This document shows positions 38,988 through 46,560 of a DNA stretch of 64,000 nucleotides, piece by piece (positions within the stretch are counted from its first letter, which is position 1; each line of letters starts with the position of its first letter). The stretch is from NCBI GenBank assembly GCA_963748385.1, contig CAVVIQ010000012.1, forward strand, positions 1 through 64,000. The letters are read 5' to 3'. Under the pieces are notes generated by a model that saw nothing but the letters and a program-made list of their open reading frames with translations, ran no database searches and was not told the DNA's origin. The translations under genes were made by a program, and so were the position numbers. The DNA is from Rhodoblastus sp963748385. GTDB taxonomy: Bacteria; Pseudomonadota; Alphaproteobacteria; Rhizobiales; Beijerinckiaceae.

Positions 38988-39626
38988 TCACCATCGTAGC
39001 AGGCGCCCGCCGGCGAACCAGCCCAGGGTGACCACGATCGCGGTCGCGGTGATGTACCAGACCGCGACGAAGAACGGCGAATCGTCCGGACAATTGGCGG
39101 CGTAGAGGATCGCCGCGAAGCCGGCGGAGGCAAAGGCGGCGGCGGCCCCCGCGCGATGCGGATCGCTCGGCGCGCCGTGGCGCAAGGCCAGAAACAGCCC
39201 GGCGAGCGGCGCCAGCGACATGAAGGGGATGAGCGTCAGGCAATGAACGGCGTTATGGCCGATCATCCGCGCCGCCCATTGATCGTGCGGAACGAACGCC
39301 ATTTCGATCAGGCTGGCGACGACCGCCAGGACAGGCGCGAGAAAAACCGCGCGACGGGCGGAGCCGGGATCGGCGCCAGGCCGCGACAGCCGCCAGGCCA
39401 GAACCAGCCCGGTGGCGGCCAACGTTCCGCTGAAGAAGAACTTGAACAGGAAGCGCGGCTCGTCGAGCGAAGCGAAAAAGGTCGGACGCAGGCCGAGAAA
39501 GGCGAAGAAGAACGCCGCCGAGACGCAGAAGCCCAGGCCAAGGTCGAGACCGAAGGCCCGCGACATAGGCGCTTGCTTCGTGTCGTTGTCCGCCGCCAAG
39601 GCGGCTATGAGGTCTTCGGTTTTCAT
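38988..39626 (-). CDS. nrsF: NrsF (DUF1109) anti-sigma factor
   Basis: A 212-residue polytopic inner-membrane protein, about six spans, of the DUF1109 family: the negative regulator of ECF sigma factor SigF. Two conserved cysteines face each other in sequence, C129 (NAVHCLTLIPFMSLAP) and C179 (AANCPDDSPFF). The spacing equals that of the two cysteines reported as essential in the Caulobacter homologue. Metal or oxidant attack on them would release SigF. The start lies four bases after the sigF stop, so the two are cotranscribed. Confidence 0.9.
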   Translation of the reverse strand: MKTEDLIAALAADNDTKQAPMSRAFGLDLGLGFCVSAAFFFAFLGLRPTFFASLDEPRFLFKFFFSGTLAATGLVLAWRLSRPGADPGSARRAVFLAPVLAVVASLIEMAFVPHDQWAARMIGHNAVHCLTLIPFMSLAPLAGLFLALRHGAPSDPHRAGAAAAFASAGFAAILYAANCPDDSPFFVAVWYITATAIVVTLGWFAGGRLLRW

Positions 39627-39630
39627 GTCT

Positions 39631-40203
39631 TCACGCGTTCAATTTCCGGTAAAGCTCAGCCAGCGTCTTCAAGCCGCGATGCACCGACACGCGCAGGGCG
39701 CCCTCGCTGACGCCGAGATGTTTCGCCGCTTCGCGCAGGCTTTCGCCCCTGATCGACACCGCCTCGATCGCCTCGCGCTGCTTCGCGCTCAACCGGTCGA
39801 GCAGGCGCAGCGCGCCCTGCCGATCCAGCTCCCGTTCGAAGCTTTCGGCCTCGGCGGGCGCGGCGAGGACATCCTCGAAATCGGCGATGTCCGTCTCGGC
39901 CCGGCGCCCGCGACGGCGCGCCGCGTCGATCATCTTGTTGCGCGCGATGGCCGCGAGCCACGGCGTCAGCGGCTGGCCCGGATCCCAGGTATGCCGCTTG
40001 AGGTGGATGGCGAGCAGGGTTTCCTGCACAGCGTCCTCCGCATCGCTCGTCGCAAGGCCCGCGCGGACGCAGGATCTCAGACAAATCTTGCGCAGGAAAG
40101 GAACCAGGTCGGCCAGCAGACGCCTGTAGGAGTCGCCGTCGCCCGCGAGAGCGGCCTGCATGGCCGTGCTCCATTCCCGATCCCGCGCCAGAAAATCCGG
40201 CAT
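39631..40203 (-). CDS. sigF: ECF RNA polymerase sigma factor SigF
   Basis: A 190-residue extracytoplasmic-function sigma factor. Region 2 (about 20-90) includes LVPFLRKICLRSC, DAEDAVQETLLAIHLKRHTWDP and PWLAAIARNKMIDAARRR. Region 4 (about 128-185) includes LLDRLSAKQREAIEAVSIRGESLREAAKHLGVSEGALRVSVHRGLKTL. The tight operon with nrsF and the divergent bufferin operon identify it as the SigF type that controls copper/heavy-metal bufferin genes. Confidence 0.9.
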   Translation of the reverse strand: MPDFLARDREWSTAMQAALAGDGDSYRRLLADLVPFLRKICLRSCVRAGLATSDAEDAVQETLLAIHLKRHTWDPGQPLTPWLAAIARNKMIDAARRRGRRAETDIADFEDVLAAPAEAESFERELDRQGALRLLDRLSAKQREAIEAVSIRGESLREAAKHLGVSEGALRVSVHRGLKTLAELYRKLNA

Positions 40204-40215
40204 TCACCACCCCTC

Positions 40216-40241
40216 TACGCGCAAGCGCGGCCGATTGTTAC
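40216..40241 (-). promoter_or_regulatory. candidate SigF-type promoter for sigF-nrsF
   Basis: Minus-strand GTAAC (40241-40237), a 17-bp spacer and CGTA (40219-40216) resemble an ECF -35/-10 pair. Its -35 matches the divergent element in front of bufA, suggesting autoregulation. The predicted leader would be only a few bases. Confidence 0.4.
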
Positions 40242-40309
40242 ATCGGAAATCCCGCGATTGCACGCCGGGCCGGCCATTTTTCGCCGCCGTCGATTTTTTC
40301 GCCTTTCGC

Positions 40310-40336
40310 GTAACGCCGCGCCGGCCTCCGCGTAAG
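40310..40336 (+). promoter_or_regulatory. candidate SigF-type promoter for the buf operon
   Basis: GTAACG (40310-40315), 15 bp, CGTAAG (40331-40336). The -35 GTAAC and -10 CGT elements fit ECF promoters of the SigF group. The ATG of bufA lies about 40 bp downstream. Confidence 0.5.
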
Positions 40337-40376
40337 GGGAGCAGACGGCCCCGCCGTCCCAGCCGGAGACTTCCAG

Positions 40377-40679
40377 ATGAGCACAAGCACCCTGACCCGC
40401 GACATCCTTCTCGCCTCTTCCCTGGCCGCCTCGCTGACGGCCGCCCTCGCCGTCCCTGTCCATGCCGCGGGCAAGCAGGAAAAATGCTTCGGCGTGGCGC
40501 TGAAGGGAACCAACGATTGCGCGGCGGGCGCCGGCACGACCTGCGCCGGCACATCCACGGTCGATTACCAGGGCAATGAATGGAAATTCGTGCCGGCGGG
40601 AACCTGCACGACCATCAAGCCGCCCAGCGGCCGGACCGGCTCGCTGACCGCGCTCGACCGCGACCGGCCGAAATCCTGA
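40377..40679 (+). CDS. bufA: bufferin precursor peptide (DUF2282)
   Basis: A 100-residue DUF2282-family RiPP precursor. The signal peptide (1-31, ending VPVHAAG) precedes a core with exactly four cysteines: C37 (EKCFGV), C48 (NDCAA), C56 (TTCAGT) and C77 (AGTCTT). This is the bufferin type-1 pattern. In described members an MNIO enzyme converts Cys residues to thiooxazoles, and the exported product chelates copper in the periplasm. The gene lies 24 bp before its putative modifying enzyme and is divergent from sigF. Confidence 0.9.
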   Translation: MSTSTLTRDILLASSLAASLTAALAVPVHAAGKQEKCFGVALKGTNDCAAGAGTTCAGTSTVDYQGNEWKFVPAGTCTTIKPPSGRTGSLTALDRDRPKS

Positions 40680-40703
40680 TTTTTCAGAAAGGACCGCGTC
40701 GCC

Positions 40704-42392
40704 ATGAACATGAGCGTCCAGACCTGTGACATCGCGCTGAACGCCGTGGGCGCCGGATTCAAGCCGGCCCATGGCGCGGAAATTCTGGCGACGCGGCCCG
40801 ACATCGGCTTTTTCGAAATTCACGCCGAGAATCACATGAATCCCGGCGGCCCCAATCGCCGCCTGCTCGCCGCGATCCGCGAGTTTTTTCCGATTTCCGT
40901 TCATGGCGTCGGCCTGTCGCTCGGCTCGACCGAAAAACTCGATTCTGACCATCTGGCGCGGCTGAAGGACGTCGTCGATTTCGCTGCGCCGGCGCTGGTC
41001 TCCGAACATATCGCCTGGAGCGATTTTTCCGGCCGCGCCTTTCCCGACCTCCTGCCGCTGCCCTATGACGACGCGGCGCTTGCCCGCATCGCCGGGAAAA
41101 TCGAGGCGGTTCAGGACGCTCTTCGCCGCCCGATCCTGATCGAGAACCCGGCGACCTATCTGCGCTTCGCCGGCGATTCTTTGGCCGAACCGCAATTTTT
41201 GGCCGAGCTTTGCGCGCGGACCGGCTGTGGCCTGCTGCTCGACGTCAACAATGTTTTCGTCAGCGCGGTCAATCATTGCTTTGACGCGCGCGACTATCTC
41301 GACGCCTTTCCTTACGCTTGGGTCGGCGAAATCCATCTCGCCGGCCATGCGCAAGCGCGCGACGAAAACGGGGCCTTCCTGATCGACGATCATGGCGCCC
41401 CGGTGAGCGCAGAAGTCTGGGCGCTCTATCGCCACGCCGTCGCCGCCGCCGGCCCGCGCCCTACCCTGATCGAATGGGACAACAATGTCCCGGATTGGGC
41501 GGACTTGCTGGCGGAGACGGAGAAGGCGCGGGCGATTCTTCGCGTTGATCGCGCTTCCCCTCCCCTGGCTCATCGGCCCGTCGAGCAACGCCGGTCTCGC
41601 GGCGGGTCTTCGGGCGAGGGGCGCGACGCCGGATGGCAGCGCGCCTTCGCTTCGGCCCTGCAAAACCCCGCCGCGCCCGTCCCCGCCCTCTTTGCGCCTT
41701 GCGACGCGGCGGCGCGCTTCGCCGTCTATCGCAACAATTGCGCGGTCGCCGCGATCGAGGCGCTCAAGGCGCAGTTTCCGACCGTGCTGCGGCTCGTCGG
41801 CGACGAGGCTTTTCGCGGCGCCGCGCGGGCCTTCGAGGAGAAGATTCCGCCGTCTTCGCCGGTTCTCGCCGAATATGGCGAAAAATTTCCCGTTTTTCTT
41901 GCCGGCTTTCTTGAAGAGCAGGGCGCGACCGAAGTCCCCTATCTGCCCGATGTCGCCCGGCTCGACTGGGCCGTGCTGCAAGCCCTGCGCGCGCGGGAAA
42001 CCGAGCCCTGCCCGCTTGCGCGCCTCGCGGCGCTCGACGCGACGGCCATCGCAAACGCGCGCGCCCGCCTTCATCCTTCGCTCCGTCTCGTCGCCTCTGA
42101 CTGGCCGCTGCTCGCCTTGCGCGACCCGCTGGGAAGCGCGATCGACGATTGGCGCGGCGAAACCGCGCTGGTCCTTCGGCCCCGGGCCGAAGCCCATCTG
42201 ATCGCGCTGACGCCTGGCGCCGCCGCCTTTCTGTCGGCCTGCGGCGCGGGCGCGACGCTCGGCGAGGCCGCCGGGGCCGGCCAAAGCGCCGAGGCCGGAT
42301 TCGATTTCGGCCAGACGCTGGTCGCCTTGACCGAGGCCGGCGCCTTCGCCGATTTCATTCCCGACAACAGCCAAGAATGGAGCGCCCCATGA
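40704..42392 (+). CDS. bufB: fused MNIO (DUF692) - DUF2063 bufferin maturation enzyme
   Basis: A 562-residue single open frame carrying two proteins that are usually separate (BufB and BufC). Residues 1-275 are the multinuclear iron oxygenase TIM barrel with metal ligands in EIHAENH, SVHGVGLS, SEHIAWS, IENPATY, LLLDVNNVF, GEIHLAGH and EWDNNVP. A basic/Gly-rich linker (about 278-308) leads to a DUF2063 domain (WQRAFASALQ, RFAVYRNNCAVAAIEALKAQ, FPVFLAGF) that presumably binds the precursor leader. No stop or frameshift interrupts the join, and the linker has normal codon use. Its stop overlaps the next start (ATGA). Confidence 0.9.
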   Translation: MNMSVQTCDIALNAVGAGFKPAHGAEILATRPDIGFFEIHAENHMNPGGPNRRLLAAIREFFPISVHGVGLSLGSTEKLDSDHLARLKDVVDFAAPALVSEHIAWSDFSGRAFPDLLPLPYDDAALARIAGKIEAVQDALRRPILIENPATYLRFAGDSLAEPQFLAELCARTGCGLLLDVNNVFVSAVNHCFDARDYLDAFPYAWVGEIHLAGHAQARDENGAFLIDDHGAPVSAEVWALYRHAVAAAGPRPTLIEWDNNVPDWADLLAETEKARAILRVDRASPPLAHRPVEQRRSRGGSSGEGRDAGWQRAFASALQNPAAPVPALFAPCDAAARFAVYRNNCAVAAIEALKAQFPTVLRLVGDEAFRGAARAFEEKIPPSSPVLAEYGEKFPVFLAGFLEEQGATEVPYLPDVARLDWAVLQALRARETEPCPLARLAALDATAIANARARLHPSLRLVASDWPLLALRDPLGSAIDDWRGETALVLRPRAEAHLIALTPGAAAFLSACGAGATLGEAAGAGQSAEAGFDFGQTLVALTEAGAFADFIPDNSQEWSAP

Positions 42393-42874
42393 CCGTCTCG
42401 ACCTCCCGTCTGCTGATCGCAACCCCCTTCCCGCGCAGCTGCAAACCGTTGCTCGAAAGCCTCGCGCAACTGGCGCTGCGCTTCGCCCTCGCCATCCCCT
42501 TCTACCGGTCGGGTCTGACCAAATGGGACGGCTTTCTCAAATTGAGCGACAGCGCCGACGCGCTCTTCACCGACGAGTTCAGGCTGCATATCCTCGGCGG
42601 GCAATATCCCTTCCCCGCCCCGCATCTGATGGCTTTCGCCTCGGGCGTGATGGAGGTCCTGCTGCCGGTCCTTCTCGTCTTTGGCCTGGGAACGCGATGG
42701 GCCGCGCTCGGCCTCTTGGGCATGACCGCGGTCATCCAGCTCACCGAGCCCGACGGCTGGGCCAGTTTCCACCTGATCTGGGCGGCGACCGCGCTCGCCA
42801 TCCTGGTTTACGGCCCGGGCATGATTTCGCTCGACGCCTTGATCGGCAAAATGCGGGGAGGAACGCGGAATTAG
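42389..42874 (+). CDS. bufD: DoxX-family membrane protein of the bufferin operon
   Basis: A 161-residue four-span DoxX protein: ALRFALAIPFYRSGLTKWDGFLKL, the span around FASGVMEVLLPVLLVFGLG, WAALGLLGMTAVIQL and a final span. The ATG overlaps the stop of the fused enzyme. DoxX members are typical last genes of buf operons; the role may be redox or export support. The stop codon TAG lies inside the left terminal repeat of the palindromic element at 42871, so insertion of that element may define the C-terminus. Confidence 0.85.
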   Translation: MTVSTSRLLIATPFPRSCKPLLESLAQLALRFALAIPFYRSGLTKWDGFLKLSDSADALFTDEFRLHILGGQYPFPAPHLMAFASGVMEVLLPVLLVFGLGTRWAALGLLGMTAVIQLTEPDGWASFHLIWAATALAILVYGPGMISLDALIGKMRGGTRN

Positions 42875-43206
42875 AGCGTTTCCCCCCTGTCTTGACGCGT
42901 TCTGTTCGCCTTTGGCGAGGCGATCCGGCAGGCGCGGGCCGCAGGCCGTGTCGAGGACACGGCCAAGGTTCGCAACGCGCCGGGCGGCCGTCAAAGGCGA
43001 ACCCCGCCCAAGTCGGATGTTTCCGACTTGGGCTCGTCCTGGAACGGCGAACCGGGAAACATCCCGGTTCGCGGGGCCGGGGGATTTTGCCCTGGCGCGG
43101 CGTCGCGCGGCTTAGCCGTGTCCGCGACACGCCTTGCGCCGCGCTCCTGGCGCCGGGGCAAAATCCCCTCGGCAGAATGCGTCAAGACAGGTGGGAAACG
43201 CTCTAA
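42871..43206. repeat. MITE-like nested palindromic element
   Basis: A 336-bp non-coding unit bounded by 34-bp terminal inverted repeats (42871-42904 and 43173-43206) that match at 32 of 34 positions and begin TTAGAGCGTTTCC. Inside are perfect hairpins: 42945-42963 (8-bp stem), 43007-43032 (11-bp stem, TGTT loop), 43047-43072 (11-bp stem, AACA loop) and a 13-bp pair at 43080-43092/43156-43168. No transposase is encoded. It separates the buf operon from the zinc-finger gene. Confidence 0.75.
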
Positions 43207-43284
43207 GCCCCTACCCAAACGGGGCGGCATTGATTATGGTGCGCCGCGTCGCGCAGAAAGCCGCCCCTTTCGGATCAAGCCCTC

Positions 43285-43527
43285 ATGTCGGACCACGCCA
43301 TTCCGCATTTCCATAACCAGCCCGGACTGCCGAAAATTCGCATCGGGGCCAAAAAATTCATGTGTATCGGGGCTTTGCCGCCCTTCGACCATCCTCATAT
43401 CTACATCGACATGGGCTCGGACGATGAGACGGTCTGCCCCTATTGTTCGACGCTCTACGTCTATGACGCTTCCCTCCACGGCCATTCCGATCCCGCCGCC
43501 TGCGAGGTTCCGGCGCAAGCCGCCTGA
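43285..43527 (+). CDS. zinc-finger domain protein (zf-CHCC type)
   Basis: An 80-residue protein with HIYIDMGSDDETVCPYCSTLYVYDA, the NDUFS6/zf-CHCC type zinc-finger (CxxC preceded by conserved His and Cys: FMCIGALPPFDHPH). In alphaproteobacteria this is the homologue of a complex I accessory subunit, so association with NADH dehydrogenase is possible. It precedes the monooxygenase gene by 43 bp. Confidence 0.85.
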   Translation: MSDHAIPHFHNQPGLPKIRIGAKKFMCIGALPPFDHPHIYIDMGSDDETVCPYCSTLYVYDASLHGHSDPAACEVPAQAA

Positions 43528-43570
43528 CGCCCCGATCGAGAATCCTCCAGCGCGCCGTGGGAGTTGAGAA

Positions 43571-44770
43571 TTGACCGCGCAAGAGCCTTTCGTCATCGCC
43601 GGCGGCGGCGTCGGCGGCCTGACCGCCGCGCTGGCGCTGGCGCAAATCGGCCGTCCCATCATTCTGTTCGAGCGCGCCTCGGCCTTCCGCGAGGTCGGCG
43701 CCGGACTTCAGCTTGCCCCCAACGCCAGCCGGATCCTGCGCCGCCTCGGCGTGCTCGACGCCCTCATGGAGATGGCGGTTCAACCGGAATATGTGCGGCT
43801 GCGGCGCGGCTCCGACGGCGCCGATCTCGCGCGCGTGCCGCTCGACGACGCCGAAAAACGCTGGGGCGCGCCCTATATCGCCGTCCATCGCGCCGACCTG
43901 CTCGCCGCCCTGGTCGATCGCGCCCGCGGCGAGGACCTGATCCAGATCAGCAACGATTCGTCGCTGACCGGCTTGATCCAGGACGAGAAAGGCGTCGCCG
44001 TCACCTATCGTTTCGACGGCGAGTTCCGCCGCGCCTCCGGCGCCGCGCTGATCGGCGCCGACGGCGTGCGTTCGATGACGCGCACCCGGTTGATCCAGAG
44101 CGGCGCCGACAAGCCGGCCTATACCGGCCACACCGCCTGGCGCACCATCCTGCCCGCCGCCGGTCTGCCCGAGGCGTTCCGGCGCCCCGCCGCCAATCTC
44201 TGGTTCGGCGAGCGCGCCCATCTCGTTCATTACCCCCTGCGCGGCGGCTCGATCGTCAATGTCGTGGCCCTGGTGGAGGACGCCTGGCGCGGGGAGGCCG
44301 AGGGCGACCCAGAATTCTGGGACAACGAGGGCGACCGGAAATTCCTGCTCAACCGCTTCAAGAGCTGGTGCGGCGAGGCCCGCGAGCTGATCGGCGCCGG
44401 CGAGACCTGGCTGCGCTGGCCCCTGTTCGACCGCCCGCCGCTCGAGTCTTTCGCCCAAGGTCGCGTCGCCCTGCTCGGCGACGCCGCCCATCCCATGCTG
44501 CCCTATCTCGCGCAGGGCGCGGCGCAAGCGATCGAGGACGCCGCCGCGCTCGCCGCCGCCGTCGCGGCCCATGGCGACGATCCCGCGACCGCCTTGACGG
44601 AATATTCCGCCGCCCGCGTGGCGCGCTCCCGCAAGATCCAGGAAGGCGCGCGCGCCCAGGGCCAGATCTATCATCTATCCGGCGCCAGGGCCTTCGCCCG
44701 CGATCTGGTCTTGCGCCTTTCGACCCCATCATTGTTGCGCGGGCGCCAGGATTGGATTTACGCTCAATGA
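43571..44770 (+). CDS. FAD-dependent aromatic-ring monooxygenase
   Basis: A 399-residue flavoprotein hydroxylase of the salicylate/3-hydroxybenzoate hydroxylase group. The Rossmann motif IAGGGVGGLTAALALAQIG lies at about 8-26. GADGVRS (about 158) is the DG motif and GRVALLGDAAHPMLPYLAQG (about 296-315) binds the FAD phosphate/ribose. The start codon is TTG. The aromatic substrate is unknown; no ring-cleavage genes are nearby. Confidence 0.85.
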   Translation: MTAQEPFVIAGGGVGGLTAALALAQIGRPIILFERASAFREVGAGLQLAPNASRILRRLGVLDALMEMAVQPEYVRLRRGSDGADLARVPLDDAEKRWGAPYIAVHRADLLAALVDRARGEDLIQISNDSSLTGLIQDEKGVAVTYRFDGEFRRASGAALIGADGVRSMTRTRLIQSGADKPAYTGHTAWRTILPAAGLPEAFRRPAANLWFGERAHLVHYPLRGGSIVNVVALVEDAWRGEAEGDPEFWDNEGDRKFLLNRFKSWCGEARELIGAGETWLRWPLFDRPPLESFAQGRVALLGDAAHPMLPYLAQGAAQAIEDAAALAAAVAAHGDDPATALTEYSAARVARSRKIQEGARAQGQIYHLSGARAFARDLVLRLSTPSLLRGRQDWIYAQ

Positions 44771-44836
44771 CGAACGCCGCCCGCTCGCCCTTGGCGCCTT
44801 GCGGACGGAAGCCAATTCGGTCTAGAGCCTTGGTCG

Positions 44837-45763
44837 ATGCCTTTTGACGACGCCAGCGACGCGCCCGAGCTGCGGACCGCACATGTGATTGTCGTCGCCA
44901 ATGAAAAGGGCGGCTCGGGCAAGTCCACCCTGTCGATCCATCTCGCCGTTGCTCTGCTGAAGGCCGGCTATCGCGTCGCCACGATCGACCTCGACATCCG
45001 CCAGCGCAGCCTGACCCGCTTTTTCGAGAATCGCGCCTCCTTCGCCCGCACCGCGCCGTGGCCGGTGGAGCTGCCGCGCCATTTCGCGCCGGATCGCGCC
45101 GAAGGCGCCAATGTCCACGAAAACGAATCGGCGGAATTTTCGGTTTTCGCCGAGGCGATCGGCGAAGTGGAGCATGATTACGAATTCGTGGTGATCGACA
45201 CGCCGGCGAGCGATTCCTACTTGATGCGGCTCGCCCATTCGCTCGCCGACACCCTGATTTCGCCGATGAACGACAGTTTCATCGACATGGACGTGCTGTC
45301 GCGGGTCCATCACGACCGCGCGAAACGCGGCATGATGGCGCAATATGCCGAAATCGTGATGGAGGCGCGGCGCAAGCGCCGGCTGGTGGACAACGGCCTG
45401 ATCGACTGGGTGCTGGTGCGCAACCGCATCGCCAGCCTGCAGAGCAACAATGCGCGGCAAGTCGATCAGGCCCTGCGCAAGCTCGCGGTGGAATTGCAGT
45501 TCCGCGTCGCCGAGGGGCTGCATGACCGCGTCATTTTCCGCGAGCTTTTTCCCCTCGGCCTGACCGCTCTCGACGCGCTGGAAGAGGCGAATCACACCCT
45601 CACGCCGTCGCAGGTCTCGGCGCGCCGCGAGATCGAAGGCCTGCTCGGCGACCTGATGCTGCCCTCACGGGCCGAAGGCGCGAATTACCTCCAGTCCCGC
45701 CATATCTGGTTCGAGGCCATTTCCGACTATTACCGGGAATTGACAGCCAAGAAGGGCGAATAG
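44837..45763 (+). CDS. mipZ: division-plane positioning ATPase MipZ
   Basis: A 308-residue ParA/MinD-like ATPase that forms a bipolar gradient and inhibits FtsZ away from midcell. The deviant Walker A VVANEKGGSGKSTLSIHLA lies at about 18-36, with TIDLDIRQRSLTRFFENRA and VVIDTPASDSYLMRLAHSLAD (Walker B-like) following. The full MipZ C-terminus is present. Its last 58 codons and the downstream sequence are repeated at 47659-47904. Confidence 0.93.
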   Translation: MPFDDASDAPELRTAHVIVVANEKGGSGKSTLSIHLAVALLKAGYRVATIDLDIRQRSLTRFFENRASFARTAPWPVELPRHFAPDRAEGANVHENESAEFSVFAEAIGEVEHDYEFVVIDTPASDSYLMRLAHSLADTLISPMNDSFIDMDVLSRVHHDRAKRGMMAQYAEIVMEARRKRRLVDNGLIDWVLVRNRIASLQSNNARQVDQALRKLAVELQFRVAEGLHDRVIFRELFPLGLTALDALEEANHTLTPSQVSARREIEGLLGDLMLPSRAEGANYLQSRHIWFEAISDYYRELTAKKGE

Positions 45764-45836
45764 GCAAGGCGGTCGGCGCCAATATGCGCGATCCCGATCA
45801 ACGCCAGCCCATGAAGCGACGACGGCAGCGAGCGCA
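45591..45836 (+). repeat. direct repeat, left copy (mipZ 3' end)
   Basis: 246 bp covering the mipZ C-terminal codons, its stop and about 73 bp beyond. It aligns without gaps to 47659-47904 at about nine of ten positions. This intact copy terminates mipZ normally. Confidence 0.85.
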
Positions 45837-46560
45837 AATCGGCGGGAAGCGGAAGCGCCAGGGCTCTCGCAGCAGTGACTGCTTGGCGCCAGAAGCGGGA
45901 ATTCGCGATTGATCGGCGTAAACGCCGGAGTTGAACCAAGGGGGAGCTCCACCCGTCATCATGACTGTCCCTTCACGGGCGCAAAGCAGTCTCTGATCAG
46001 GAGCACGGGCGCGAGCCTCACAAAATAAATGAATTTTCAACAGTTGGAAGGCTAATGTTTAATGGTTCGCATCCATCGGCGATCATGGCCTCGTGGCGGA
46101 GCGTTCACGCGGGGGACGGCAAATCCCCACAGGAGGGGTTCAAGTCCCTTCCGAGGCCTCCATATTTCCGGACATTGGGGTAGACGAAAAAGTTTCGTCG
46201 CCTGCGCAGTACGTTTCAATTCCGCCACTGTATCGCTCCCTTGGCATCGATGGCGATCGTTGATTTGGCGAGCGCAGACAGCCGAGCGCGACGGCCATTC
46301 AGGCGAAGCGGAGAAAGCGTTGAACCGGCTGTCGCGTGGGGATTTGCCCTCGACATCACGTCCGACGCATTCGATTCCGATAGTATTTACGGCGTTGCCC
46401 TCCGACCGCTGCAGGCGCCATAATCGTGGCATTTATCGTGCAACATTGCCTTAGCAAAAAACTAAGTTGTTTCGCATAGCTTACCGGCCAATGGAGGCGA
46501 GTAATCAACCTCGTTCTGCATTCGTCACAAGCGCCGCCTTAACCTCGACTAGCCGCGACA
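45764..46560. other. gap downstream of mipZ
   Basis: About 800 bp without a credible protein gene. It begins with the end of the left direct repeat. A minus-strand remnant (HGLALIGIAHIGADRLAYS, about 45777-45840) recalls the C-terminus of DUF4260 proteins. A tRNA-Cys-like sequence follows at 46087-46162. GC is lower than in the flanks after about 46000. Confidence 0.5.
46087..46162 (+). pseudogene. degenerate tRNA-Cys-like sequence
   Basis: 76 nt with a 7-bp acceptor stem (GGCCTCG/CGAGGCC), encoded TCCA end, a D-like stem (GCG/CGC), a perfect anticodon stem (GGGGA/TCCCC) and a TTCAAGT T-loop. The anticodon loop CGGCAAA would place GCA (Cys) at 34-36. However, position 33 is G instead of the invariant U, the D-loop GAGCGTTCA lacks the G18-G19 pair, and the T-stem has an extra pair. 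It therefore looks like a decayed tRNA-Cys or a tRNA-derived attachment site rather than a working tRNA. Confidence 0.5.
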
